IMG/VR virus record: IMGVR_UViG_3300009180_000015
Span: 1-32,861 of that record
Length of the DNA stretch: 32,861 nt
DNA from: a virus
Direction: 5' to 3' (one strand)
Position 1 is the first letter of the stretch; the number at the start of each line of letters is the position of its first letter. The translations under genes and the position numbers were made by a program. A model generated the notes under the pieces. It searched no databases. It had not been told where the DNA came from and was given only the letters and a program-made list of their open reading frames with translations. Of this stretch, positions 20,449-28,448 are shown piece by piece.

Positions 20449-22841
20449 TGGCAACAGAGAATGAGATAGTAGGTATTCAGTTTACAACTGATGCAAAACA
20501 AGCGACAGAGGATACTAAAAAATTAGGTGATGCGATTGAAGAAACAGGTGGTTCGATAAAAAGTCTACGTGGTCAATTAAAAGAAGCTGTTGCTAATGTA
20601 GCAACTATGGCTGATAAATTCGGTGCTACTTCTGTTGAAGCTGTTAATGCAGCAAAAAAAGCAGCCGAACTTAAAGATAAAATAGGTGATGCTAAGGTAA
20701 TGACAGATGCCTTTAATCCTGATGCTAAATTTAAGGCAGTTACTCAATCGTTAACAGGTGTGGCAGGTGGATTTGCTGCTGTACAGGGGGTGATGGGTTT
20801 ATTTGGTACTGAAAGTAAGGATGTAGAAAAGGCTTTATTAAAAGTCAATTCAGCAATGGCATTGGCGCAAGGTTTAAACGCATTGGGTGATAGTATAGAT
20901 AGCTTTAAGACATTAAATGTTCAAATACAAGCATCTTCTACATTCCAAAAATTAAATGCTACTGCTACTTCTATTGCAGCAACTGCTCAAAAGGCTTTTG
21001 GCGTTGCAGTAGAAACTACTTCAACAGGGTTTAAGGTTTTAAAAGGTGCAATTATTGCAACAGGTGTAGGAGCATTAGTTGTTATATTAGGTGAGGTAAT
21101 AGCAAACTTTGATGCTATTAAGAAATGGATAATGTCATCACCATTAGGAGCATTAGCCAAAGGAGTTGGTGAAGTAGTTGAAGCATTTACTGATTTTATA
21201 GGTGTAACAAGTGAAGCTAAAAGAAATTTAGATTCTATTTCAGAAGCTAATACAAGAGCAAATGAAGATATAGCTAATAGAATTAAAGTTTTAAAAGCAC
21301 AGGGCGGTTCTGAAAAAGAGATTTATGACCTTAAAATCAAACAAACTGATAATGAATTAGCATCTTTAAGAAATAAATTAAAAGTTAATGGTGAATTAAC
21401 AGATGAAGAAACAAAGCAATTTAGAACATTGCAAAATGATAAAACAGTTGCAGCAGCAGAATATAATAAAAAAGCTACTGATGATACTGCAAAGGCAAAT
21501 AAAGAGAAGAAAGATGCACAAGATAAACACAATGAAGAAATAAAGAAAATAGATGATGATGCAAAAAAGAAAATAGAAGAAGATACTAAAACAGCTAATA
21601 AAACTTTATTAGACCTTCAAAATGAAAAGGCATTAGCAGAAATTACAAGTGAAGAAGATAAGGCTAAAAAGAAATTAGAAATAGATAAAGATGCTAAGTT
21701 AGCTGAAATTGATGCCTTAAAAATTAATGATGAATTAAAAAAGAAATTAATAGATGCAGCTAATGAAGCTTATGATGCTGATTTAATTGAAGTAAATAAA
21801 AAACAAGTAGAGGCTAAAACTAAAAAAGATGAAGAAGAAGTTAAAACACAAAAAGAATTTCAAACTAAAATATCTGATATTAAGATTGCAGCTATTAAAG
21901 ATGACAATGAAAGAGAGGAAGCTACAAGATTAGCTAAATTAAAAAAGCAATTATCTGATTTAGATGAAGATAAAGAGTTTATAAAATTATCACAAGAAGA
22001 ACAAGCAAAGATAAAAAAAGATTTAATTGATACATCTGAAGCTGAGGGGCAAAAAAGTAAAAATGAAATTATTAAAAAAGGCTTGTTAGATGAGGTAGAA
22101 CTTTTACAAGCACAGCAAAAAGGATTAACAAAAGATAGTGGTGCTTATTGGGATAATGTTCAAGCAATAGAAGATAAATCATATGAAGCTAAATTATTAG
22201 CTGCTAAAGGCAATGCTAAAGAAATTGAAAAGATAGAAAAAGAACATTCTGCTAATAATATTGCTATTGAAACTGCTGAAAAAGAAGCAAAGAAAGCTAT
22301 ATTACTTGAAAAATTTAAAGCAGTTGAAAATTTTGGTAAAGATTTACAAACATTAGCAGGTAAAAATAGAGATTTAGCTATTGCAGGAGTTATAATTGAA
22401 AAAGCAGCAGCTATTGGGCAAGTGGTTGTGAATACTGTTGCAGCTACTGCAAAAGCAGTTGCCGCTTCACCTTTAACATTAGGATTGCCTTGGTCAGCTT
22501 TAATTATTGCAGGTGGTATTGCTCAAACTGCGTTAATTATTAAATCAGGTATTGACCAAATTAACGCTATTAAAGATGCAGGAAAAAATTTACCAAGCGG
22601 CGGTTCTATTGGTGGTGGAGGAGGCGGTAGCGCACCTGATTTAAGTGGAGCAGGTGCAGGAGCAGTTCCTGATTTAGGCACAGGTGGCGCACCAAATACA
22701 GGTGGCGGTGGTGGAACAGGTGGTGGCGGTGGTGGAACAGGTGGTGGCGGTGGTGAAACAAGAGTATATGTTTTAGAAAGTGATATTTCAAATACCCAAG
22801 ACAGAGTTAGAACAATAGAAAATAGAGCAAGTTTTAACTAA
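20448..22841 (+). CDS. Tape measure protein
   Basis: A 797-residue tape measure that sets tail length. An Ala-rich N-terminal region (about 45-185) is followed by a hydrophobic segment (about 199-220, GAIIATGVGALVVILGEVI), a very long Lys/Glu/Asp-rich coiled-coil stretch (about 258-620), a second hydrophobic part (about 645-710), a Gly-rich linker (about 720-769) and the ending RVYVLESDISNTQDRV, a frequent C-terminal signature in Bacteroidota phages. By the usual rule of about 0.15 nm per residue the tail would be near 120 nm. No peptidoglycan hydrolase domain is visible. Confidence 0.9.
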   Translation: MATENEIVGIQFTTDAKQATEDTKKLGDAIEETGGSIKSLRGQLKEAVANVATMADKFGATSVEAVNAAKKAAELKDKIGDAKVMTDAFNPDAKFKAVTQSLTGVAGGFAAVQGVMGLFGTESKDVEKALLKVNSAMALAQGLNALGDSIDSFKTLNVQIQASSTFQKLNATATSIAATAQKAFGVAVETTSTGFKVLKGAIIATGVGALVVILGEVIANFDAIKKWIMSSPLGALAKGVGEVVEAFTDFIGVTSEAKRNLDSISEANTRANEDIANRIKVLKAQGGSEKEIYDLKIKQTDNELASLRNKLKVNGELTDEETKQFRTLQNDKTVAAAEYNKKATDDTAKANKEKKDAQDKHNEEIKKIDDDAKKKIEEDTKTANKTLLDLQNEKALAEITSEEDKAKKKLEIDKDAKLAEIDALKINDELKKKLIDAANEAYDADLIEVNKKQVEAKTKKDEEEVKTQKEFQTKISDIKIAAIKDDNEREEATRLAKLKKQLSDLDEDKEFIKLSQEEQAKIKKDLIDTSEAEGQKSKNEIIKKGLLDEVELLQAQQKGLTKDSGAYWDNVQAIEDKSYEAKLLAAKGNAKEIEKIEKEHSANNIAIETAEKEAKKAILLEKFKAVENFGKDLQTLAGKNRDLAIAGVIIEKAAAIGQVVVNTVAATAKAVAASPLTLGLPWSALIIAGGIAQTALIIKSGIDQINAIKDAGKNLPSGGSIGGGGGGSAPDLSGAGAGAVPDLGTGGAPNTGGGGGTGGGGGGTGGGGGETRVYVLESDISNTQDRVRTIENRASFN
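22606..22755 (+). repeat. Glycine-rich low-complexity repeat in tape measure gene
   Basis: Short tandem units of GGTGGCGGTGGTGGAACA type encode runs of Gly with Thr and Ser. Near-identical units around 22698-22755 make the region prone to copy-number change. It is a flexible linker between the hydrophobic part and the conserved C-terminal end of the tape measure protein. Confidence 0.85.
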
Positions 22842-22873
22842 GCGATAAACAATAACAATTTAACTATTTATAA
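22839..22873 (+). promoter_or_regulatory. Repeated leader, copy 1
   Basis: TAAGCGATAAACAAT (22839-22853) begins at the tape measure stop codon and is followed by TTTAACTAT (22859-22867). The same pair of elements in the same order and spacing occurs at 23463-23492 before the next gene. Copies upstream of two consecutive head genes suggest a shared translational or transcriptional signal. It could equally be a simple duplication. Confidence 0.5.
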
Positions 22874-22875
22874 TT

Positions 22876-23469
22876 ATGAACTTAGAATTACCTATTTATA
22901 TGCTTGACATTACAGATGATGTAAATGATGATGCTCAAGTGGATTTTATAGCATTAGTCGATAGACCTGCTATTCAAAAAAATTGGAATGCATTTAAACA
23001 AACACAATCCTTTGATATTGTTAATGAGGATAAAAGAATTATTAGCGGTGCTATTATGTTGGCTGATATTCCTATTTTCCGTAGTGATGCTACTTATGGT
23101 GATTACTATGTGGCTTTTACTAAGGAAACTATATTCAAAATTGCACAGAAGTTCTTTAAGAAAGGGTATCAAAGTAATGTGAATTTAATGCACGATAGTG
23201 GTCAAGTTGTAGAAGGTTTAACAATGTTTGAAAGTTTTATTACTGACAAAACACGAGGAATCCAACCAATGAAAGGCTTTGAAGATGTACCTGATGGAAG
23301 TTGGTTTGGTAGTTTTAAAGTTGATAATGAAGAAGTATGGAAAATGGTGAAAGATGGTTCAGTTAAGGGATTTTCAGTTGAAGGTTTATTTAATTATAAA
23401 CCACAGCAAGTCACTAAAGCTGCATCATTAATGGATACCATTAAAAAAATATTATCAGAAGTTAAGTGA
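22876..23469 (+). CDS. XkdF-like prohead serine protease (S78_2 family)
   Basis: A 197-residue protein with the XkdF/Peptidase S78_2 layout: RIISGAIMLADIPIFR (about 54-69), YYVAFTKETIFKIAQKFF (about 77-94), VNLMHD with candidate catalytic His106, ESFITD, then VPDGSWFGSFKV and VKGFSVEGLF with candidate Ser167. Such proteases trim scaffold and capsid precursors during head maturation. It starts in the 35-base repeated leader and is followed by the scaffold gene, as in other phages. The XkdF-associated domain seen in other phages is here in a separate protein at 9685-10566. Confidence 0.85.
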   Translation: MNLELPIYMLDITDDVNDDAQVDFIALVDRPAIQKNWNAFKQTQSFDIVNEDKRIISGAIMLADIPIFRSDATYGDYYVAFTKETIFKIAQKFFKKGYQSNVNLMHDSGQVVEGLTMFESFITDKTRGIQPMKGFEDVPDGSWFGSFKVDNEEVWKMVKDGSVKGFSVEGLFNYKPQQVTKAASLMDTIKKILSEVK

Positions 23470-23496
23470 TAAACAATGTATTTTTTAACTATATAA
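23463..23496 (+). promoter_or_regulatory. Repeated leader, copy 2
   Basis: TAAGTGATAAACAAT (23463-23477) overlaps the protease stop codon and TTTAACTAT (23484-23492) follows, matching copy 1 at 22839 with one substitution in the first element. Distances between the two elements are 20 and 21 bases in the two copies. It stands before the scaffold gene. Confidence 0.5.
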
Positions 23497-23505
23497 AATA
23501 AAAGT

Positions 23506-24075
23506 ATGAACGCACAAGAGGCAATTTTAAAGATTAAAGCATTATTTGAAGATGCAGCCGCACCTGAAGTTCCTGTTGCAGAGCCAATAGAAACAAAGGT
23601 TGAATTAATGGAGTATTCTTTAGCTGATGGTTCTAAAGTAGAAATTTCTGCATTAGAAGTTGGAGGTGAAGTTAAATTAGTTGATGGCACAATACCTGCA
23701 ATGGGTGAGTATCAATTAATGGATGGAACAAGTTTCCAAATTGATGAAAATGGTATTATCGTAGAGGTTGCATCACCAAAAGAAGATGCTATGCCTGAAG
23801 AAGTAGCTGCTGAAAAAGATGTAAAATTAGATGAATTAGCATCAAAATTCAATCAGGTATTATCTTTAAATGAAGATTTACAAAATAAGGTTAATGAATT
23901 AGAAAGTAAGGTTAAACAAGGATTTGCACAAGTAGCTGAATTAATAGAAGCACTTTCAATCCAACCAAATGCTGACCCAATTCAAAAACCAAATAGCTTT
24001 TCTTCTTTCATATCTACAAATGATATTAAAGAGCAAAGATTAAATAAATATAGAAACGCAATTTTAAACAAATAA
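23506..24075 (+). CDS. Probable scaffolding protein
   Basis: A 189-residue acidic protein between protease and major capsid genes, the standard place for scaffold. The N-terminal half is Glu/Val-rich with strand-like repeats (LADGSKVEISALEVGGEV, QLMDGTSFQIDENGI). The C-terminal half is a coiled coil (about 105-145, KLDELASKFNQVLSLNEDL, NKVNELESKV). The last residues are basic (RLNKYRNAILNK), like the capsid-binding end of known scaffolds. It would be cut by the XkdF-like protease. Confidence 0.8.
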   Translation: MNAQEAILKIKALFEDAAAPEVPVAEPIETKVELMEYSLADGSKVEISALEVGGEVKLVDGTIPAMGEYQLMDGTSFQIDENGIIVEVASPKEDAMPEEVAAEKDVKLDELASKFNQVLSLNEDLQNKVNELESKVKQGFAQVAELIEALSIQPNADPIQKPNSFSSFISTNDIKEQRLNKYRNAILNK

Positions 24076-24087
24076 AAATTAATAACA

Positions 24088-25050
24088 ATGGCATTTGACA
24101 TTTCAGCATTAAGCGCATACACAGAACAAAATGAGGCAGAATTAGTTACCTCATCTGTATTAGGTGCAAAAACTGCTTCTCTTATCAAGAGTGCAGGTAA
24201 CGTAATGATTGGTGTGAAGTCATCAGAGACTATCAACATTATGGATACCGATGCGGTATTCCAAGCAGGTGGAACTTGCGGATTTAACGCATCAGGTACA
24301 ACAACTTTCACTCAAAGAACTGTGACTGTTGGAAAAATTAAAGTACAAGAGGCATTATGTCCTAAGTCTTTAGAAACAGCGTATTTACAAAAGGCATTAC
24401 CAACAGGTAGCCAATATGATTCTATTCCTTTTGAGCAACAATATAGCGACAAAAAAGCTAAGACTATTGCTGCACAAGTAGAAACAGCGTTATGGCAAGG
24501 TGATACAGCAAGTGCTACTGCTAACCTAAACAAATTTGATGGTTTAGTTAAATTGATTGGTGCTGCTTCAGGTGTTGTAGCTTCTAACGTAAGTGGATAT
24601 ACAACAGGTGCTCCTATTGCTTCTGCAACAGGTATTACTGCTTCTAACGTAGTCGCTATTTTTGATGGCGTTTACAAAGCTATTGATGCTAAAGTTGTAG
24701 CTGCTGAAGATATGAGTATTTTCTGTGGTATGGATGTATTTAGAACTTACACTATTGCATTGAAAAATGCTAATATGTTCAACTATGCTTTTGATGGCAA
24801 AGCTGATAGTGAGTTTACATTACCAGGAACTGCAATTAAAGTAATAGCAGTAGCAGGATTGAATAGTACAAATAAGATTTATGCTTTAAGATTAAGCAAT
24901 ATGTTCTTAGGAACAGATTTGTTGAATGAAGAAGAAAAGTTTGAAATCTTCTTTGCAAAAGAAGCTGATAGCGTAAGATTCATGGCTGAATTCAAAATAG
25001 GAACAAATATTGCGTTCCCTGATGAAGTAGTTAAGTTTATCTTATCATAA
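24088..25050 (+). CDS. Major capsid protein
   Basis: A 320-residue protein that follows the major capsid pattern of Bacteroidota phages: MAFDISALSAYTEQNEAELV at the N-terminus, IKSAGNVMIGVKSSETINIMDTDAVFQAGG (about 34-63), VQEALCPKSLETAYLQ and VAAEDMSIFCGMDVFRTY (about 207-224) in the core, and LLNEEEKFEIFFAKEADSVRFMAEF near the end. It is expected to adopt the HK97 fold. No long N-terminal pro-domain is present, consistent with a separate scaffold. A strong terminator follows the stop codon by about 5 bases. Confidence 0.88.
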   Translation: MAFDISALSAYTEQNEAELVTSSVLGAKTASLIKSAGNVMIGVKSSETINIMDTDAVFQAGGTCGFNASGTTTFTQRTVTVGKIKVQEALCPKSLETAYLQKALPTGSQYDSIPFEQQYSDKKAKTIAAQVETALWQGDTASATANLNKFDGLVKLIGAASGVVASNVSGYTTGAPIASATGITASNVVAIFDGVYKAIDAKVVAAEDMSIFCGMDVFRTYTIALKNANMFNYAFDGKADSEFTLPGTAIKVIAVAGLNSTNKIYALRLSNMFLGTDLLNEEEKFEIFFAKEADSVRFMAEFKIGTNIAFPDEVVKFILS

Positions 25051-25055
25051 TATTA

Positions 25056-25080
25056 GGGGGTGTAAAATACCCCCATTTTT
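25056..25080 (+). terminator. Intrinsic terminator after capsid gene
   Basis: GGGGGT (25056-25061) pairs with ACCCCC (25069-25074), followed by A and five T (25076-25080). It lies directly behind the capsid gene. A partial stop here would lower expression of the tail tube gene relative to the capsid. Confidence 0.85.
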
Positions 25081-25101
25081 AAATTATTAAAATTAAACAA
25101 A

Positions 25102-25623
25102 ATGGCGTGTGCATTAACACAAGGATATACTTTAGATTGTCGTGATAGTTTAGGCGGCGTCGTAGAGGTATATTTTACAGAAGCAGCAAACGTAACTGCA
25201 TCAACTGAAGCAAGTGGTGTAATTACTGCCTTGACTAAGGCAACAGGTAAAAGATTTTGGAAATATGAATTAGTTAAAGATACATCAATGATGAATCAAA
25301 CATTAACTTCTTCTGTTGCAAATGGTACAGTTTTTTATGCTCAAGAATTACAAATCGCATTAAATAAATTACAAACTAATACTCGTAATGAAATTTTATT
25401 ATTGGCACAAAATTCTTTAGTGGCAGTTGTAAAAGATAGTAATGGAGTGTATTGGTACTTAGGAAAAACGCGTGGAATTGATTTGACAGCGGGTACTGCG
25501 GGAACGGGTACTGCACAAGGAGATAGAAGCGGATTCTCTTTAACTTTCTCAGGCTCGGAGGCTGCATTAGCACCGAGTGTTGCACAAGCAGTTTATTCTG
25601 TATTGACAACAGCAGGAGTATAG
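25102..25623 (+). CDS. Major tail tube protein (probable)
   Basis: A 173-residue beta-rich protein starting MACALTQGYTLDCRDSLGGV. It resembles a tail tube family of Bacteroidota phages that begins with MAC...G...LxCxDxxGG and includes LVAVVKDSNGVYWYLGKTRGIDLTAGTAGTGTAQGDRSGFSLTFSG (about 106-151). No sheath gene exists, in line with a non-contractile tail. It is unusually placed directly after the capsid gene and apart from the other tail genes. Followed by a second strong terminator. Confidence 0.75.
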   Translation: MACALTQGYTLDCRDSLGGVVEVYFTEAANVTASTEASGVITALTKATGKRFWKYELVKDTSMMNQTLTSSVANGTVFYAQELQIALNKLQTNTRNEILLLAQNSLVAVVKDSNGVYWYLGKTRGIDLTAGTAGTGTAQGDRSGFSLTFSGSEAALAPSVAQAVYSVLTTAGV

Positions 25624-25646
25624 GTTTTTCATAGGTTTATAGGTTT

Positions 25647-25680
25647 ACCCCCATTCCTTAATTGGTTTGGGGGTTTTTTT
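25647..25680 (+). terminator. Intrinsic terminator after tail tube gene
   Basis: ACCCCCA (25647-25653) pairs with TGGGGGT (25668-25674) with a 14-base loop, followed by seven T (25674-25680). The upstream flank ATAGGTTTATAGGTT resembles the flank of the terminator at 16406. It separates the head transcript from the 630-base region. Confidence 0.9.
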
Positions 25681-25747
25681 ATGTTGAAACATACACCATA
25701 AAGTGCCTTTTATGACACTAATGTTGGTAAAATGCGTCATTAATGAC

Positions 25748-25793
25748 CATTTATGAATCATAAATGAGCCGATTGTCAATCATATACGGCTCA
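25748..25793. repeat. Two adjacent perfect inverted repeats
   Basis: CATTTATGA and TCATAAATG flank a single A (25748-25766) as a perfect 9+9 dyad. It runs into TGAGCCG (25765-25771) and CGGCTCA (25787-25793), a 7-bp stem whose loop contains a further GATTG-T-CAATC dyad (25771-25781). The first has operator-like one-base symmetry, and the second can form a hairpin in RNA or single-stranded DNA. Confidence 0.7.
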
Positions 25794-26117
25794 AAGTTGC
25801 CTTATCAGATAACTTTTATGATTGATAAAGTTTTCTATTAGAGAACTTTGTAACCAAATTGGTAACATTTGCATGAATTTTTCCGAATTATTCAAGCAGA
25901 TTTGACACAATATGTAAAATAGTAAGGGGTTATTCTGTTAATTGTTGTAACATAATTAGGGTATATATATTACTAATTTATAAGTATTTGTAACAAAATT
26001 TGTTAATTGCTAGTAGTCATACTACGCAAGTGTTCATTTTTTTAAACCTTTCACGAATACGTGAACATCACAAATTGTGTAATATTGGTACACTTGTTCG
26101 TACGATAATGTGTCATT

Positions 26118-26149
26118 AAAGTAACATATAGTTATTGTTATGTTACTTT
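26118..26149. repeat. Perfect 11-bp stem-loop
   Basis: AAAGTAACATA (26118-26128) and TATGTTACTTT (26139-26149) form a perfect 11-bp stem with a 10-base loop. It is followed by one more T and then AAGGGATAA. The stem is AT-rich, so it is a modest terminator. It may be a binding site or an origin hairpin. Confidence 0.7.
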
Positions 26150-26165
26150 TAAGGGATAAAGTAAT

Positions 26166-26214
26166 GTTATAACTTGACTTATGTTATAACAAAGTAAAGC
26201 CAAACTTGACTTAT
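26166..26214. repeat. GTTATAAC palindromes interleaved with 12-bp direct repeats
   Basis: GTTATAAC, a perfect 8-bp palindrome, occurs at 26166-26173 and 26183-26190. AACTTGACTTAT occurs at 26171-26182 and again at 26203-26214, 32 bp apart. The cluster ends 38 bases before the first possible start of the next gene, a fitting place for an operator or activator site controlling the portal operon. Confidence 0.6.
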
Positions 26215-26270
26215 TAGGTTATTTATCTCGTATATGCAAAAAATTCAAATTTATGCTATTTAGATATATG

Positions 26271-26642
26271 ATGAGGTTAACAAAAGGACAAACACAAAAT
26301 GTGATATTAACATTAACTGAAAAGGAGTTATTAACAAACCCCAATTATTTATTTGTATTTACAAATAGAAGCGCCAATACTGAAATAAAATTTATAAAAC
26401 TTTATGCAGCTGATGTAAGTGCATATAAGGATAGATTTAATGAATTTAGTATAACTACTAATACCTATTTCAATACTGCTTTAAATGGGCAATATGACTA
26501 CCAAGTATTTGAGCAAGCAAGTACTTCAAATACAAATCCAACGGGCTTAAATGAGCTTGAAAGTGGCATTATGGAACTAATAGGTACTGCAATGTCATAT
26601 ACTGAATACACAACAACAGACACTTATACAATAAGACAATGA
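26271..26642 (+). CDS. Hypothetical protein upstream of portal
   Basis: A protein of 123 residues if started at MRLTKGQTQNVILTLTE (26271). The open frame goes back to ATG 26253 (129 residues, MLFRYMMRLTKGQ), but related Bacteroidota phage proteins begin with a MxLTKGQ motif, so I prefer the inner start (26268 is also possible). It continues with NPNYLFVFTNRSANTEIKFI and NTYFNTALNGQYDYQVFEQAST, a conserved family of beta-rich proteins with no known role. It is the first gene after the non-coding region and overlaps the portal start by 4 bases. Confidence 0.7.
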   Translation: MRLTKGQTQNVILTLTEKELLTNPNYLFVFTNRSANTEIKFIKLYAADVSAYKDRFNEFSITTNTYFNTALNGQYDYQVFEQASTSNTNPTGLNELESGIMELIGTAMSYTEYTTTDTYTIRQ

Positions 26643-28447
26643 TAGATTTAAGAGTTTTAAGTTTCGCAGAAGCAAGACAGCCTGAATTCAAAGAAAAGAA
26701 GGGCGAAGGTTATATGCAATATGGAGATAGAAATGACTACCCAAATTATTTAGTTGATTTATTTAATAAGTCAGCTAAACATAATGCTATTATCAAAAGC
26801 AAGGTTCACTATATTACAGGAAATGGTTGGAAAGGTGCTGAACAAAGCCAAACTTTTGTTGATAAGGTTAATAGAATGGAGAGCCTTAATGAAATCACTC
26901 GTAAAGTTTCTTTAGATACTGAACTATTTGGAGGGTATTATTTAGAAATTATTTGGTCAGTTACAGGGCAATTAGCAGAGGTATGGCATTGCGATTACAC
27001 TAAGATTCGTACTAATAAAGACAATACTCAATTTTGGTATAAAGATGATTGGAAAGACAATAAAGAAAAAACTATTGTTTATCCTGCATTTAATCCTAAT
27101 AATCCTAATGGCAAACAGATTATGTACATAAAAGAATATAGACCTAATATGGGTATTTATTCTTTACCTACTTATTTTGGTGCTTTAAATTATATAGAAT
27201 CAGACATTGAAATTTCTAAGCACGTCTTAGGTAATGCTCAAACAGGTTTTAGCGCAAGTAAACTTATTACCCTTCCTAATGGAGAGCCAAGTGATGATGA
27301 AAAGCGTAATATAGAAAATAGATTTACAAAGCGTTTTAGTGGTTCAGATGGTAAGAAATTTATCTTAGCATTTGTAAATGATTCACAGCGTAAACCAATT
27401 ATTGATGATTTAGGAGCAAGTGATATTACTAAAGAAGATTTTGCTAAGGTTGATACATTAATCCAAACTAACATATTTAGCGGTCATCAAATTACAACGC
27501 CTTCAATATTCGGTATTGCAGAAGCGGGTAAGTTGGGAAGTAGAACTGAGATGAGAGATGGATATGAAATATTCAAAAATACTTATGTAAATAGTAAGCA
27601 AATGCACCTTGAAGGTGTGTTTAATATGTTAGCTAAGTTAAGAGGAATACAAGAGCCTGATTTAAAAATTATAGCAACAGAGCCTATTGGCTTTGAATTT
27701 ACTGAAAATATTTTAAAAGAAATTGCACCTAAAGAATGGTTGCTTGAAAAAGCAGGTATTGATATAAGTAAATATCAGCCTGTTCCTGTGCAACAAGTAT
27801 CAAATTTTAAAGATGATTTTAGCGTCTTTTTTGAGTTTGGTCAAATGAAATCTAATTTTAAAGTATGGAAACAAAAGACACGCTTTAATGATGACATTGA
27901 TTTTCAATTATTTGCTGATGTTACACAAATGCAAGCAAATGTTTTAGATTTGATTGCAAAAGATAAAAGAGTTACACCTGAAGTTATTGCAGAAGTTTTA
28001 AAAACAAGTACTGATAGCGTATCAAATATTATTAATGACTTAGTTGAAAAAGGTTTTTTAAATATAAGTGAATCAACAATAGGAGAAGGTATTGATTCAA
28101 ATGTAGTGATTGAAAGAACTTTAACTGAATCTATTGGGTCAATAGTTCAAAAAGTAACACCTGTTACAAAAGAATTATTAATAAGATATTCTTATGAGTG
28201 GAAAGAGGAATTTAATATACCTGATGCAAGTAAAACTACAACCCCATTAATTTTAAAAAGTAGACCATTTTGTGAGTATTTATTAACGGCTGATAAAATG
28301 TATTCTCGTAGTGATATTGAAAGCATCTCAGCACGTTTAGGATATTCAGTTTGGGATAGGAGAGGTGGTTGGTGGACTGAAGCAGATGGCACACATTCAG
28401 AAAGTTGTAGACATCGTTGGGTTTCAAACATAGTAACAAGAAGATAA
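26639..28447 (+). CDS. Portal protein with winged-helix-like and minor-head-like C-terminal parts
   Basis: A 602-residue protein. Residues about 1-400 are a portal of Bacteroidota type (GDRNDYPNYLVDLFNKSAKHNAIIKSKVHYITGNGW, about 29-64; IAEAGKLGSRTEMRDGYEIFKNTYVN, about 293-318). Residues about 425-478 (QANVLDLIAKDKRVTPEVIAEVL, VSNIINDLVEKGFLNI) look like a winged helix-turn-helix. The end (SRPFCEYLL, SRSDIESISARLGYSVWDRRGGWW, CRHRW at 590-594) resembles the C-terminal motif of minor head proteins such as Mu F-like proteins. No separate minor head gene is present, which supports a fusion. The portal forms the dodecameric DNA channel of the head. Confidence 0.85.
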   Translation: MIDLRVLSFAEARQPEFKEKKGEGYMQYGDRNDYPNYLVDLFNKSAKHNAIIKSKVHYITGNGWKGAEQSQTFVDKVNRMESLNEITRKVSLDTELFGGYYLEIIWSVTGQLAEVWHCDYTKIRTNKDNTQFWYKDDWKDNKEKTIVYPAFNPNNPNGKQIMYIKEYRPNMGIYSLPTYFGALNYIESDIEISKHVLGNAQTGFSASKLITLPNGEPSDDEKRNIENRFTKRFSGSDGKKFILAFVNDSQRKPIIDDLGASDITKEDFAKVDTLIQTNIFSGHQITTPSIFGIAEAGKLGSRTEMRDGYEIFKNTYVNSKQMHLEGVFNMLAKLRGIQEPDLKIIATEPIGFEFTENILKEIAPKEWLLEKAGIDISKYQPVPVQQVSNFKDDFSVFFEFGQMKSNFKVWKQKTRFNDDIDFQLFADVTQMQANVLDLIAKDKRVTPEVIAEVLKTSTDSVSNIINDLVEKGFLNISESTIGEGIDSNVVIERTLTESIGSIVQKVTPVTKELLIRYSYEWKEEFNIPDASKTTTPLILKSRPFCEYLLTADKMYSRSDIESISARLGYSVWDRRGGWWTEADGTHSESCRHRWVSNIVTRR

Positions 28448-28448
28448 A

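Larger units (their letters stand above)
25681..26252. promoter_or_regulatory. Dyad-rich non-coding region, candidate origin or control hub
   Basis: No convincing gene exists on either strand in these 572 bases. The region holds many inverted repeats: GTCATTAATGAC (25736-25747), CATTTATGA/TCATAAATG (25748-25766), TGAGCCG/CGGCTCA (25765-25793), AAAGTT-type hairpins (25793-25818, 25827-25849), ACCAA/TTGGT (25853-25863), TAACAAA/TTTGTTA (25991-26005), TTCACG/CGTGAA (26050-26065), CACAA/TTGTG (26069-26079), an 11-bp stem (26118-26149), and two GTTATAAC palindromes (26166, 26183). A reverse TTATCCCTTA (26150-26159) matches the repeat near promoter 1. An origin, operator array or packaging site all fit. 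Confidence 0.6.

Noticed and set aside
22606-22791. Minus-strand frame encoding a His/Leu-rich protein
   Set aside because: It is the complement of the glycine repeat of the tape measure gene, and its composition is an artefact of that repeat.
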